Shown here piece after piece: positions 23,478 through 35,856 of a stretch of 64,000 nucleotides of DNA. Position numbers and translations under genes: made by a program. Positions within the stretch are counted from its first letter, which is position 1; every line of letters begins with the position of its first letter. The stretch is from Buddleja alternifolia (taxonomy: Eukaryota; Streptophyta; Magnoliopsida; Lamiales; Scrophulariaceae). The stretch lies in contig CM033403.1 in the NCBI GenBank assembly GCA_019426215.1, forward strand, positions 6,346,012 to 6,410,011, read 5' to 3'. The notes beneath the pieces are model-generated. The model was not told where the DNA came from and searched no databases. It worked only from the letters and a program-made list of their open reading frames with translations.

Positions 23478-24630
23478 GTAACATACACAACATTTATAAG
23501 TAAGCGGCTTAAGAATATAAAATTTCAGATGTTTTATGAAAAGCATGCGGCCAGATTTCAACTATTCAATAACATATGGTGTAATCTTCTAGTACTGCAA
23601 ATATTTTCTTGTACTGCAAATTTAACAAAGAAAAACCATGGAAAGTAATACAAAAAAAAAAAAAATTGAATCAATAATTACGATATAGATCAGTAATTAC
23701 TGCATTAAGAATTGATCAACTAAGAAAATTACTGATCAAATACTAAAATAACTTTGCCCGTAAAAAGTCCTAAAAAAAGAAATTTTTAAAAAAAGTCATA
23801 AAAAGCATAAGAAAATAACTATAAAAATGATTAACAGGAAAATAAACACATTGTGAGTGTTTATTTTTTTTCAAGGGCTAAAAATGAACCTATATTAAAA
23901 AATGATAAAAGTATCCGGAAAAAAGACATAAAGACGAAGAAGAACTTCGCAAACCAAGAACTCTAGCTTTCTTGCAGCTAGCCATTGCCAAAACTTCTTA
24001 CATCAAATGATTACCAGGAACACCATGTAGGACATTATGTAATACCCCATAATTAGATTTGACCAGGAATATGAAAGTCAATTTTTGAAAAAGCTGAGCG
24101 GTATAGCAATAGAAGATCTAGCATTCGGATTTGGAGATGTAAATTGAGAAAATCATATCTAAAATCTTATTGACTTGAAATACTTTGCAAATATAAGTTG
24201 CCTACATTTTCTCGGAAATTTGGTTGCCTACATTTTCTCGGAAATTTGGAGAGTGTTGGTGAATCCTCTAAAACACATGAAATTCTTTCATTGAGTTCCT
24301 CCAATTCTACATTTTTTACTCAGTTGCAAATCAGAAAATTTGATTCGAAATGGAAGTGTTGTGTTTGAGAAGGGACTTTTTTTTCGAATGGGGTTGAAAA
24401 ATACCAGAATATTAAGATCTAACATTGTGGGATTGGGAAGATTATACGACCTAATCCGAACGGGGAGATTACATAGAAGTTACTTAGGGGATTAAAGCTC
24501 AGAATTAAACCCGGAAAGTAGCTCCAAACAATCCTACAATTACTGTCACAAAAGAAGAGGAAAAAGACATATTGGCTCAAAAAAGTGCGTAGCCTTTTCA
24601 TTCCTTCTCCAACTGTATGTAAACCTTACA
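23478..24630. other. AT-rich stretch, nothing recognised
   Basis: Possibly intron of the split host gene. It holds an A run near 23650 and a short direct repeat of GTTGCCTACATTTTCTCGG (24199-24244). No further convincing exon seen. Confidence 0.4.
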
Positions 24631-24639
24631 AAATTGAAG

Positions 24640-25353
24640 GAGAAAATAGCAGATACCTCCCCCCCCCAAACTATGAGGTGATGTGCGCTTTGCCCCCCAA
24701 ACTATTCAAAGTTGCACTCAACACCCTAAACTATCATATATGTGCACTTTGCTCTCTCGGTCAGCTTCGGGCAGCACACAGGGGGCAAAGTGGTACAAAC
24801 CGCATAGGTGAGGGGGCAAAGCGCACATCACCTCATAGGTGAGGAGGGCAAAGCGCACATGTACTAATTTTTTTATTTTTTAAATTTTTTATTTTTATAC
24901 TTTTTTTCATTTATTTTCATGTTTCCGAATTTTTGAATTGTCTTTTTTATTTTTAGAAAATTATGAATATTTGAATTTATACTTCTTTTCATTGTTTTCT
25001 TATTTATTTTCATGTTTTATTTTTATTTTTCTTATTTTCATATTTGAAAATTATTTATTTAAAATCTAAAAATAATATTTCAAGAAAAATCCAAATAAAT
25101 CCCAATATGCATGATTCAAATGGAACGATGAATGAGTAAAAATTTTCCCGAAGCTGACCGAGGGGGGTTAAGTTAATAATATTTGAATTAAAAAAAAAGA
25201 GAAAATATATGATAGTTTAGGGTGCTGCCCGAAGCTGACCGAGGGGGCAAAGTGCACATATATGATAGTTTAGGGTGTTCAGTGCAACTTTTGATAGTTT
25301 GGGGGGCAAAGCGCACAACACCTCATAGTTTTGGGGATATATGCTATTTTCTC
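24640..25353. mobile_element. Mutator-type MITE with >100-bp TIRs and 9-bp TSD
   Basis: The ends read GAGAAAATAGCA, and the right arm is the reverse complement of the left over roughly 130-150 bp, including CACTTTGC and GGTCAGCTTCGGGCAGCA blocks. Perfect 9-bp TSDs AAATTGAAG at 24631-24639 and 25354-25362. The interior is AT-rich with no transposase, so it must have moved in trans. Confidence 0.9.
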
Positions 25354-25362
25354 AAATTGAAG

Positions 25363-25829
25363 AGAGAGAAAACGAATCTAATCCTAACAAACTTTGCTAC
25401 AAAAATGGAAATTGCAGATAAAATAAAAAGGGAAATTGCTGACACAACAAAAACCCTAACTAATTGTGTCTTAATGGCCAATCATTAATTAGCCCTAAAT
25501 TGGCCAAATAAACCCTAATTGACTTAATTAATGTAATTCGTAATAACTCTTCTCAAAAAGCGTTGAATTCCAATTAATTGTTTTCCGCGCTTTTTCTTGA
25601 CCCAATGTTGACCGCTTGACTTTAATTAAAATAGCTCCACCTCTTGGCTCACTTTGACTTTAATTCCTGGCCCAATTAAAACAGCTCCTTTGCCTTTGCC
25701 CATCTTGACTTAAATCCAGCACAAGTAAAGTTGCTCTTCCTTTTTTTTTCTTCTGTTGCGTTTTTTCACCTGTTTTTACACGATTTTTTATATAAGAAAA
25801 TATAGAATATTAAAATAGCATGATACCCC
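25363..25829. other. AT-rich stretch, possibly LTR of Gypsy-D
   Basis: It lies where the 3' LTR of the Gypsy-D relic should be. Without a second copy I cannot set its borders. CTTTAATTAAAA/CTTTAATTCC-type blocks repeat with AGCTCC at 25620-25700. Confidence 0.3.
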
Positions 25830-28298
25830 CTTCCCTCAAAGCAATTCTTGTCCTCAAGGATTGAAGTGGGAAAATTTCAATCTCAAACCAAATAGATCAT
25901 CCCAAGTGTTATCTGCATCAGAAGCATTAAACCATTTGACCAATACTTGAGTAATTGGTCTATTATTTTTTTGAGCTAATCACCTGTCAATGATTTTCTC
26001 AGGCTCAAAAACCAAGTGCCCATGCGCAGTAAGTGATATAGTTAAGTGAGGGTGGCACAGGTTTGAGCAAATTTTCTTCTTCGATTGTGACACGTGAAAT
26101 GTAGGATGAGTCTTGCTTCCTTCCGGTAATTCAAAGGTATAACCCACCTGACCAACTCTATGTAACACCCTAAAAAGACCAAAAAACTTAGGATTCAGTT
26201 TAAGGTAAGAGTGAGGCTTCAATGACATCTTCCTGTAAGGTTGAAGCTCCTCATAAAACCCAATCATTAACTGCAAACTCCCTTCAGTTCAGTGTTAATC
26301 CGCCTGCACCTTCATTCGATTCTGACCATTGGTGAGATGATGTTTTTATACTCTCATAATGGACTCCCTAGTTTGCATGCAACTTCTATCCACACCGTCC
26401 ACTCTAGAAGTGGAATAAATGTAAAGAAAATGCTTAGGAGGAGATTGACCATAGAGGGCTTTATTGGGAGTAAATTTAATAGAAGAATGATGAGAAGTAT
26501 TGTACCAAAATTCAGCTAAAGGCAACCAATGAAATCATTTCTTAGGGTGATCACCACACATACATATCAAGTAGCCTTCAAGACAAGACACCTATTTATC
26601 ACTTCTGTCTAGCCATCTGTTTGAGGGTGGTAGGTAGTGGAAGTGCTCAATGTGACCCCTTCCAATTTGAAGAATTCTTGCCAAAATCGACTAAGGAATA
26701 TAGTATCTCTATGACTGATTATTGACTTAGACATCCCATGGAGTTTATACACATTGTTCATGAACATCTGAGCAACAGTTAGAGCAATGTAGGGGTGTTT
26801 CAATGCTATAAAATGACCATATTTACTTAGTCTATCCACTACTACCATGATAGTATCAAACCCATTAGACTTAGGTAAACCTCCAATGAAATTCATTGAT
26901 ATGTCTTCCCATACTTTATTTGAAACAGGCAGTGGTTGTAACAGCCGAGGACTGGCAATATTCTCACTCGTGTTAGCTTGGAAGATTACATATTCCTTAA
27001 CCCAAGTGTGAACATCTTTTTTAAGGCCCTTTCAGTAGAGTGTTTGTTTGATTCTCTGCAATGCATTGTGAATCCCTGTGTACCCTCCTATTAGACTGCT
27101 GTGCAAGTGTTGTAGTAATTCTTTTCATAATTCCCCATCATTTCCCACTACTATCCTTCCTCTTCTGGTGAATACGCCCCCTTGCCAAGCATACTTAGGC
27201 TTTGAGTTTGGATCCTTAGTGATCTTCTGAACAAGTTTTTAAATTTTGTCATCATTTTACCAACCTGTTTTGATTCTCTAAAGGAGATCAGTAGAGACAA
27301 CAGTGAGAGTGTTCAGTGATCCCCCACAGAATTGAGTGTCATCACTCATAACTCTATACAGAGCATTTGCAGCCACATTCTCGCTTCTCTTTTTATACAA
27401 TATGTTATAATCACACCCCATGAGTTTAGCAATCCACTTCTGTTGGCTAGGAGTACATATCCTTTGTTCCATAAGATACTTTAAGCTTTGGTGATCCTTC
27501 TTGATGGTGAAGTGCTTTCCAATAAGATAAGCCCTCCATTTGTTTACTGCAGTCACAATGGCATGCATCTCCTTCTCATAAAGTGGACAGTGCTCTTTTC
27601 CTAGAGACCCCAATTACTTTCTCATATGAGCCACAAGTTTTCCATTCTGCATTAAAACTGCACCTAATCTACGAGCTTAAGGCATCTGTTTCAATGACAA
27701 ACTCCTAAGTCTGGTAATACTAACATTGGTGATTCAACCATGCTCCCTTTCAGCTGCTCAAATGTTTTAGTTGCTAATTCTGTCCATTTGAAATTGTCCT
27801 TTTTCAAAAGATCTGTCAAGGGCCTGGCAATTGGACCAAAACCCTTCATGAACCTCCTGTAATATAATGTTAACCCCAGAAATCCTCTCAATTCTTTAAG
27901 TGTGTTTGGTAGTGGCCACTCCACCATAGCTTGAATTTTGAGGATCGGATGCTACCCATCTTTCGTGATAATATGACCTAAATATTCCACTCTATCACTT
28001 CTAAACAAGCATTTGCTCTTCTTTACAAAAAAACTTGTTCTTTCTCAACAGAATAAATGCAGCTTTTAAATGATCTAAGTGCCCACTTATGTTAGAACTT
28101 TAAATCAAAATGTCATCAAAGAAAAGAAGGATGCACTTCCTCAAATAGTTATGAAATACCTTATTCATTAAACTCTAAAATGTTAAAGGTGCATTGGTAA
28201 GCCCAAATGGCATTACCTTGAACTCGCAATGGTCGTGGTGAGTTCTGAAAGCTGTTTTGAATATACCTTGCTCCCCCATTCCAATCTGATGATATCCA
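25830..28298 (-). mobile_element. Gypsy-D: relic of a second chromovirus (3' half)
   Basis: Minus-strand gypsy pol pieces in colinear order: RT (28161-28298), RT/RNase H (27691-27927, 27278-27613), integrase (26609-26896, 25980-26276) and a chromodomain next to a purine tract (minus-strand GAGGGAAGGGGG, ~25830-25845). Copia-E has inserted at 28298/28299 and removed contact with its 5' half. Many stops and frameshifts show an old copy, more diverged than Gypsy-B. Confidence 0.85.
25846..28298 (-). pseudogene. Gypsy-D pol pseudogene
   Basis: Recognisable blocks from right to left: a GYHQI relic and FRTH..HCEF then MPFGLTNAP (28180-28290); LRGFLGLTLYYRRF (27850-27900); RNase H with KEHCPLYEKEMHAIV (27560-27610) and the mutated end NVAANAL; integrase VVVDRLSKYGHFIALK (26810-26860) with STTYHPQTDG; the tail GPFRVLHRVGQVGYTFELP; chromodomain QVLVKWFNAS with NTWDDL; final HFN-LEDKNCFEG after a 1-bp insertion. 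No segment is intact enough to work. Confidence 0.85.
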
Positions 28299-30432
28299 TG
28301 TTAGAATAGTGCCCTGCGAGCCAATCCTAGATAAGTTTTCTTTATCTATTCTTGTAATAAACAATTTCATTTTACATTATATTAATAAAAGTCATTTCTT
28401 CATCTTATGTTTATATTGTCTATAACTATATGATGAAGTCCCTAGAATTCACACATAGTGATGGGACTTGATATTATATTGGATGGATATCATAAAACAA
28501 GTCTCTAAGGTTGTGATTTCTAAATATCGTCCAAGTCATAGAATTATCAAGATAGAATATTGATTATTCGGATAGACTTGCGACTATGATGCACACTTTT
28601 AATTAGAGAATGTCTCATTTTATGGACATTAGTGTAGTTGACGCAAATACACATACGCGGGTGCTTGTTGAGAACAATTTCACTGATCACCCTTACTGAA
28701 ACCTCCTAAATTGGAATTATTTCTATATATGTCAAATTAGGAGTTTCTTAATCACGATAGTGCAAGATTAATTCTTTGACTTCAGTTATCACAATAATCT
28801 TGTATATTGACTCACTGCACTTTGACTCATGTGCCAGTTTTTTTACAAGGACACATATGGACTGGTGACTGGGTGTAGTGACTCATATTTGCAGGTTGGT
28901 GTTGACAACAAATAATCCATCACTTGTCTAGATGAACAAGTGAATTTTCTATAATATTCAAAGTGGTTTGACTAAGTTATTCCTTGGCCAAGGCAAGTAA
29001 GTAATTAATTAAGAAATGAGTTGCTTGAATTAATTAATCACTAGTCAAACACACTTGAATTATTAAGGTTGAATTTACAAGGATCTCGACCAATAAGATT
29101 TGTTGATTATTAATTCAATTGGAAAATTAGATGAAGAAAGAATCTCACTTGCATGGAATACGTAATTGGAAAGGTTCATTTTGAATCACCACATCTAGGT
29201 CTTCAAGATAAGTAGCTAGAAACTTTTCTTTGATTTAAGAGTATCTTATATTTAATGGAGATTAAATAATAAGATGGTTAATTAAAAGTGTTTAATTAAT
29301 CAAGGCAATTTAATTGTCCAAACTAAATCATAAAGGTTATGAACTCACTACTACTATGTTGGTGAACCTAAAGGGTCATATACAATACTCGGACAAATTC
29401 ATTTCTTAACTAAGGGAATTTTATTCAAAGTAGTTGAATTAATATATTAATTAGTTAGATCAATTAATTAAGACTTTTATTTATTCAAGTGTTGGATAAA
29501 TGAAATACTTAAGTTGATAAGATTAGTTTAATTAATTAAGTTAAGTCTAGAAAGTATTTAATTAATTGGAAGAGACTTTCAATTATTTTAGTATGGTGGA
29601 TTAATAATTAAAGGCTATTTTACTAAGCCTTGGTCGAAAATTAGGAGTGAAAAATAATTAAAGGAGTTTAATTAATTTTCTTTTAGAAATAAATTAGATT
29701 TCTTGGAGATAAAGAATTCCTTTTAAAGATAGCAATAGGATTCCTATTAGATAAGGATAAGGTTTCTAAGAAATAGGAATCTACCTTGTATGAGGAAACT
29801 AATTAAAATAGAAGAGTTCTACTCAGGAAATAATTAGTTTTCTACTCCTACAAGAAAAAGAATTAATGTAGAAGAGTTCTACATGGAAAAGAATTGAAAG
29901 AACTAATCCTATAAATAGGACTTGTAGGGTTTGAAAATCACGTGACTTTTGAAGCCAAAATTTCCATTCCTCTTGCATAGAAAAATTGTTCATCTCTCTC
30001 TTTCATATAGTGTTCTTGAGTTCTTGATTATTCATTAAGATCTTGAATTCAAGAATTCTTCCAAAATACTTAAAAAAGTAATTATTTTCTTTCACCTTAA
30101 TCACATACACTATTCCTTAGAGTTAAACGTTTATAGATCAACCTACCTAAAGATTATAAACGAGTGGGTATTCAGGGTGTGGATCTACTTTAGAGGGGAA
30201 ACACTTGGGTCTCTAAACTGAATCAAGAATCCGGACAAGGGTGGTTTTGGTGGAAGAATTCGAAATCTTTATCAAGGAAAAGAGCGAATCGGTTGATTCA
30301 AGGAACGAGGACTAAGTTAGGAAGCTTACGTTGAGAAAGAAGAAGTATTTCGATCTTTACGAAAAATCGAATAAGATAAGATCTTCTTTATTCAAGTTTT
30401 AAATAACTAGTGTAGAGATGCGCAAGCCTATG
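28299..30432 (+). repeat. Copia-E 5' LTR, outer part
   Basis: Starts TGTTAGAATAGTGC. A diverged second copy of its first ~590 bp lies at 53474-53886, and of 28895-29315 at 62204-62659, which supports LTR or duplicated origin. A TATA box CCTATAAATAGG at 29908-29919 is the likely promoter. It is cut by Tat-F after CTATG (30428-30432). Confidence 0.85.
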
Positions 30433-31174
30433 TGATATGCCCGTAAATTATTACGACATGGTTTTGGGCTTTATTAAAAGATGGGCTCAAACGAAGAATG
30501 AAGCAGTGAGCCAAAAATAAGAAGGAGCCCAAATGTTCGGAGAAGGTTTCATGAAAGAGGGCTCAAAGAAAGCCTACAAGTCGGAGCATTGATTGTTTAT
30601 TCAAGAAGGATAGCTGAGTAAGTCATAAAGAAGCCGAAAGATAGCTGAAAGGAATAATGGAAGGCATGGCTGAAGAAGGATAGCTCGAGGAAATGGTGGA
30701 AGGCTCGGATCAAAAAAGATAGCTCGAGGAAATGGCGGAAGGCTCGGATCAAGAAGGATAGCTTGAGAAGGGATAAGATTGGATAAAAATCAAATCGTAT
30801 CCAATCCTACCTAATATCCCTCAAAAAGTTCATCTCCCCCCAAAAAATGGAGAAGTGGTCGCCCACTCCTAGAAAAAAGGGGAGAGAATTCGACCATTAA
30901 GGCCTATAAATAGGAGAAATTCCATTCTTGGTAATTTTAGATTCACAATTCAGAGAAAAGAGTGTAATATTATTGTATTTCTCCATCTTCTTCGAGAGAA
31001 AGTTGGAAACAAAAGAAATGGGAATTTAAGTGTTCTTCTTACTCATTTTTATTCGAAATTCTTTACTTATTTTTGAAACTATTTGTCTTCTAAATTTAGA
31101 TTTCTCATATTCATATAAATAAAGTCATGTTTGAATTTGCAGGACTTTCTTGGTGTAAAAAACGAACCGCATCA
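30433..31174 (+). repeat. Tat-F 5' LTR (742 bp)
   Basis: TGATATGCCC to CCGCATCA. Contains a short tandem repeat built on AGATAGCTCGAGGAAATGG (30690-30770) and a TATA box CTATAAATAG at 30904-30913. Confidence 0.93.
30904..30913 (+). promoter_or_regulatory. Tat-F LTR TATA box
   Basis: CTATAAATAG, about 90 bp before an LTR segment with AGAGTGTAATATTATTG. Typical plant TATA sequence. The copy in the 3' LTR lies at 40092-40101. Confidence 0.6.
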
Positions 31175-31176
31175 AG

Positions 31177-31196
31177 TGGCGCCGTCTGTGGGAACA
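31177..31196 (+). other. Tat-F primer binding site
   Basis: TGGCGCCGTCTGTGGGAACA two bases inside the LTR. This sequence class is characteristic of Tat-lineage gypsy elements. Confidence 0.85.
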
Positions 31197-31835
31197 TCTG
31201 AGTTGAAGACGTGAGTTATGATGACAAATTTTGAAGAAAATCCAGAAGTTTGTAGGCTTTTCGCTCTTCTCCAATTTCCGATGTGGAAATCTTGGTTTTG
31301 GAGTGAAAAGAGTTATTTTCGATCAAATTAGGCGATTTTACGCAGTTTTGAAAATATCGGTATATCTGGAGTTACATACATCAATTTTCAGTGATTTTTA
31401 TATGAATGAAAAGCGAAGACAAAGACCTACAATTGTTATGAAGACGTCCAGATCCAGTTCGGAAGTATGAAGGCTCTAAAGTGTTCGTTAACATGAAGCA
31501 GAATTCGGTTGCGGCCTGGGCTGCGCAGTTTCGGTGGAAATATCATAAATCGCGATCCAGGCCTTGGATTCGGTCAAGGTCAGTTGGATTGAAAAGATCA
31601 CGAGCACATCTACAACTTTCTAGAAGGAACTAAAGTCGGATTCGGACTGGATCCTTTGAGAAACAGCGCCCAAAGATATGAAAAAAAATCTTAGCAAGAG
31701 ACCTAGCCATGGAGAAGACCGGCGTACCAGGAGTTTTGGATAGAATCTAGCCACGCACGTCCCACATTCCCTGATGTGAAACCAAGGTGGTCTCCAATAG
31801 AGAAATGTGCCTTAGCTAGCTGATCAGCAGGAGTG

Positions 31836-32125
31836 TCATTCCTTTCACAGGCGACTGCGATGACGTATGCACCAGGAGTTATCCTGCCAGCACGCCTATC
31901 AGCTATCCTGGGAGCCCCATTCCCTTCACAGGTGACCGCGATGGCGTACACACCGGGATTTATCCCACCAACACTCCTATAAGCTATCCTGGGAGCTCTA
32001 TTCCCATCACAGACGACTTTGAAGGTGTACGTGCCAGGAGTTATCCCACTAGCACTCTTATCAGCAGTCTCGGGAATGTCATTCCTTTCACAGGCGACTG
32101 CGATGGCATACGCACCCAATTTAAC
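31836..32125. repeat. 81-bp tandem repeat in the Tat-F leader
   Basis: About 3.5 diverged units, best seen on the minus strand as a 27-residue repeat (cores ITPGAYVIAVACERN and INPGVYAIAVTCEGN). The minus strand stays open for 138 codons (31703-32119), probably because the unit length is a multiple of three. Confidence 0.75.
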
Positions 32126-32196
32126 CAGCCAGCACTCCTATCATCTATCCCTTATGCGCACCCAGGCCCAAAGCACCCGCATCACAAGGAGTTACC

Positions 32197-32660
32197 GAGC
32201 ATACATTGTCGGTACAAGAAAGTGGACCCGTCAATGGTGAGGAGCATCAAGGAGAAGAAGGAGGGCAGAAGTACACACTTGTTGCACTTGACGGTATCTC
32301 CTCGAGCTATATGCTAGGGGAAATGTTCCTTAGCTAGCGTACATGTGTCCGGTGCTCCTTGGAGCCTGGCAAAGCATGGCACTACTGAAAAATGGACCTC
32401 CCGTGGGTGAAGAGCAACAAGTTGATAGAGAGGGCTAGAGTATGCCGCCATCGAAGGATGCACAACATAGTGCTATCGACAAGGGGAACTACAGAATTTA
32501 TACCTCCGGTATACTAAAGTGGACCTCCCCTGGGCAAAAAGAAACAAGTTGAAAGAGGAGGCCCGGAGCATGCCGCTATTGGAGAATGCACAACATACAC
32601 ACTCTGTGACCTACAACCTGCTACTGAGCATGCCTCCATTGGAGAATGCACCCCAGCTAG
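32197..32660. repeat. Diverged ~130-bp repeats in the Tat-F leader
   Basis: Blocks with GTGGACC(C/T)CCC, GCATGCCGC and GGAGAATGCAC recur two or three times. No coding role is visible. Confidence 0.5.
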
Positions 32661-32859
32661 CTAGTCAATAGGAACCTCTGTTCGCCATTGCCATGGCTTC
32701 GATCCTTCAAAGCAGCATCGTAATCAGCAATCTCAACAAATCCACACTTCATCACCCGAAGAAAATCAAGTCATTCCAACTACTGGAGAAGAGCCGAGCT
32801 CGACGCTATCATCCGCCCCCATCGTTGGCTCGGAAGTAGTCTCAGTTGATCCCCAAACT

Positions 32860-34616
32860 ATGGAGCCGCCGGCGCGTGTCTCTTCACAATCGTCCGTAAT
32901 GACTCTTCAGGAGGCTAGAAACGAGACCCATCCAATTGTGTATGTAAGAAGACACACTAGAAGTATGGAGTCAAGTTTACCCATTTTGCAGCAATCCATG
33001 GCAGAAATGGCACCCAATTCTACTATCACCGACGTTGTGACAGCATCTACGCAGGCGGTTAATGACACGATACCTCCACCATTGGGCACGATGAACACCA
33101 GGCCTCCAGTGACGTGCGTTTCCCAAGTTTCATCTTTCCAGGTGTTCTGCGCGGGGAATAGCTTCCAAATAAATCATGCTCCCCGAGCTCCCATCCTCCA
33201 GGCGTCTAACGTTGAAAACAGCTTCCCAACTGCATACAATCCGCAAGCTTCAAACTTTCAGGCGTCCAATATGGGAAATAGCTTCCCAGGAGCATACTAT
33301 CCGCAAGCTCCAGCTTCCCGGATGGCCGATATGGGAAACAGCTTCCCAGCGACGTACAATTCACAAGCTCTAGCTTCCCAAGTGGCCAATATGGGACACA
33401 GCTTCCCAGCAACGTACAATCAGCAAGCTCCAGCTTCCCGAATGGTCGATATGGGAAACAGCTTCCCAGCGACGTACAATCCACAAGCTCTAGCTTCCCA
33501 GGTGGCCAATATGGGACACAGCTTCCTAACGACACACAATCAGCAAACTTCAGCTTTCCAGACGTCCAAGGAGGGAAATAGCTTCCCGAATCTCTCTTGA
33601 GCTTCGAATACGGTGGCTCTTCCCCCCGTTGCCCCAAGCCAGGGTGCTCCGATGATGATGCCCATTCCAAATGCAGCTGCCTTCCAATTAGCTGGCATGA
33701 GAAATGAAGCCCAACTAATATTCTACACCCCAAGGGCTCTGCCAATGATATTTTCGCCAGTTGATACAGGGATGGTGTCTCCTCAGTTAGCTATCTCGCG
33801 TGGTCCTCAGTTAAGGACATCACACGCGTATACAAGCATTAATGAACCCGAGAGGGAAGCTGTAAGAAGGCCTCATGACCATACGATGGAGAGGTTCGAG
33901 GGCATGCAGGAAGAAATGAGGCAACGTCTTGGAGTGAGCATGCATAACCCACCGAAGGGGATCCTTATCGAGCAGCAGATGCGAGCTGACGAGCTACCTA
34001 ATAGCTTTCGGATGCCTAATATGTCGGAGTATGACGACTCATCGGATCCCAATGAGCACCTACAGAAATTCAAGAAATGCGCATTGTTACACCAATATTC
34101 CGACGGAGTTAAGTGCCGAGTATTCCTGACCATTCTGACACGGTCTGCCCAACAGTGGTTCAATCAATTGTCTCCCAATTCTATCAATTCTTTTAAAGAA
34201 TTCAGCTCGATGTTTCTACATCAATTTTCCAGTAGCAAGAAGTATCAGAAGACTTCTCTTAGCCTATTCAACATGCATCAGAAGGCTAATGAGCCCTTAC
34301 GGGGGTATATTCAAAGATTTAATAGGCGGCCCTGGAAGTACCCTCTGCCAATGCGGAGGTGTTGAGTAACGCATTTGCTCAAGGATTGAAGGAAGGAGAC
34401 CTTTTTAGGTCGTTAGCCAAGAAGCCTGCATTTAGTTTTGATAATCTGCTGGCAAGGGCAGAAAAGTATGTGAACATGGAAGAGGCAGCCATGATGAAGG
34501 GAGCTGAATCATTACCACCAAATAAGGATGGTAAAGATGCTAAATTTGTACCTAGGAGACCCCGAGCCGAAGATAGACGTCCTGAGGAGCGTCGATACAC
34601 TCAATTCATGTGTTGA
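32860..34616 (+). pseudogene. Tat-F gag, broken
   Basis: The first frame (32860-33600) carries a 60-bp tandem repeat of 20-residue units (MGNSFPATYN...) and ends in TGA. The second frame (33613-34365) holds the Tat gag core: ILIEQQMRADELPNSFRMP, YDDSSDPNEHLQKF, AQQWFNQL, LRGYIQRFN. A third (34359-34616) continues with AFAQGLKEGDLFRSL and a basic tail. Two frameshifts or stops separate the pieces. Recognition is by the Tat gag motifs. Confidence 0.8.
33121..33597 (+). repeat. 60-bp tandem repeat in Tat-F gag
   Basis: About seven to eight units with period 60, the last six alternating in a 120-bp pattern (ATGGGAAACAGCTTCCCAGC versus ATGGGACACAGCTTCC). It encodes 20-residue MGNSFPATYNPQ-type repeats. 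Confidence 0.85.
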
Positions 34617-34758
34617 AGGTATCGTCGTTGCAAGTTCTCATGGCTATAGAGCACAAGAGTTACGTGAAGTGGCCACGTAGTGCTGAAAAGGGGCCTGTGA
34701 ACCCCAAATCAAGCAGGACCGAGAAAATCCTCAAGGTGGCCCAGGAAGAAATGCGCCA

Positions 34759-35290
34759 ATGAAGGAAAAGGTGATAGTCATGAAAGGAGTCATCAACATG
34801 ATATCCGGAGGTCCCACTAATAAGGATTCTCATAGAGCAAGGCGAGCTCATGAAAGAGCTTTACACGAAGGATGCCAAGAAGCTTTCCAAGAATTGAAGG
34901 CATACCTTCCTAATTTGCCTCTGCTAACAAAACCAGTGTAGGGAGAAACTCTATACTTATCTTTAGCTATCTCAGAGCATGCCATCAGCTCTATGCTCAT
35001 AAGAAAAGAAGGGAAGGACCAAAACCCATATATATTATGTAAGTCGAACGCTACGAGGTGCTGAATCTAGATACACCGAGATTGAGAAGGTTGCCTTCGC
35101 CCTGGTGACTACCGCAAGGAAGCTGAGGCCTTATTTCCTCACATACCATGTGGAAGTACGTACCAACCATCCCTTGAAGCAAATCTTAGGCCGCCCAGAA
35201 ATATCAGGAAGAATGATCAAGTGGGCAGTAGAATTGAGCGAGTTCGACGCCTCCTATTCTCCCAGACCGGCCATTAAAGCCAGGCGCTAG
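34759..35290 (+). pseudogene. Tat-F deletion joint and RT tail/RNase H
   Basis: The frame at 34759-34941 starts with the Tat pre-protease motif VINMISGGP and RARRAHER. It runs straight into the end of RT (QEAFQELKAYL, LLTKP), so protease and the RT catalytic core are missing by an apparently in-frame deletion near 34850-34870. RNase H pieces follow (EIEKVAFALV, LRPYFLTYHVEVRTNHPL) with stops at 34939 and near 35050. Confidence 0.75.
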
Positions 35291-35856
35291 TGAACCTTAT
35301 CTCGAAGCTCCCTTCGGTGCAACAGGAGAGAAAATTTTGGCTCTTACCTGTGGATAGTTCATCGACATTGGCTGGAAGTGGAGCTGGTATAGTGTTAACC
35401 ACTCATGAGGGTAACAAACTGGAATATGCGATAAAAATTGAGTTCCGAGCATCTAACAACGAAGCTGAATACGAAGCCTTAATCGTTGGTTTGAGGATGG
35501 CTTTGAAAGTTAGAGCTAAGCACCTGGTGGTTTACTCGAATTCCCAGCTAGTGGCTTGCCAAGTAGCTGGACAATATGAAGCTAATGAAGCTAGGATGAT
35601 AGAGTATTTAAAGAAGATAGAGGAGCTAAAAGGAGAGTTCGAGACCTTCGAGATACGGCAAATACCTCAGTCAGAGGACAACAAAGCAGATTACCTAGCC
35701 AAGCTAGCTAGCCCCCTAGTGGACTGCCATACGAGGCAGGTCACCATACAGTCGATGCCTAGTGCCACCGCAGAGGATTTCGCGTATGTCATTGAAGAGG
35801 CTGGTAATTGGAGAACCCATTTTGAGCTACCTTCAGGAAGGAAAGTTGCCCCGTGA
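35290..35856 (+). pseudogene. Tat-F second (archaeal-type) RNase H
   Basis: 188 codons with the Tat extra RNase H signature: VDSSSTLAGSGAGIVL, FRASNNEAEYEALIVGL, YSNSQLVACQV and NKADYLAKLAS. The usual first catalytic Asp of VDGSS and the following Glu and Asp positions are largely recognisable. This domain, between RNase H and integrase, is diagnostic of the Tat lineage. It is the best preserved piece of the element. Confidence 0.8.

Noticed and set aside
24585..25488. Coding frames around the MITE
   Set aside because: They follow the inverted repeats of the Mutator-type MITE and contain no protein features.
25830..28298. Endogenous pararetrovirus
   Set aside because: Domain order with integrase and chromodomain is Ty3/gypsy; no movement-protein region seen.
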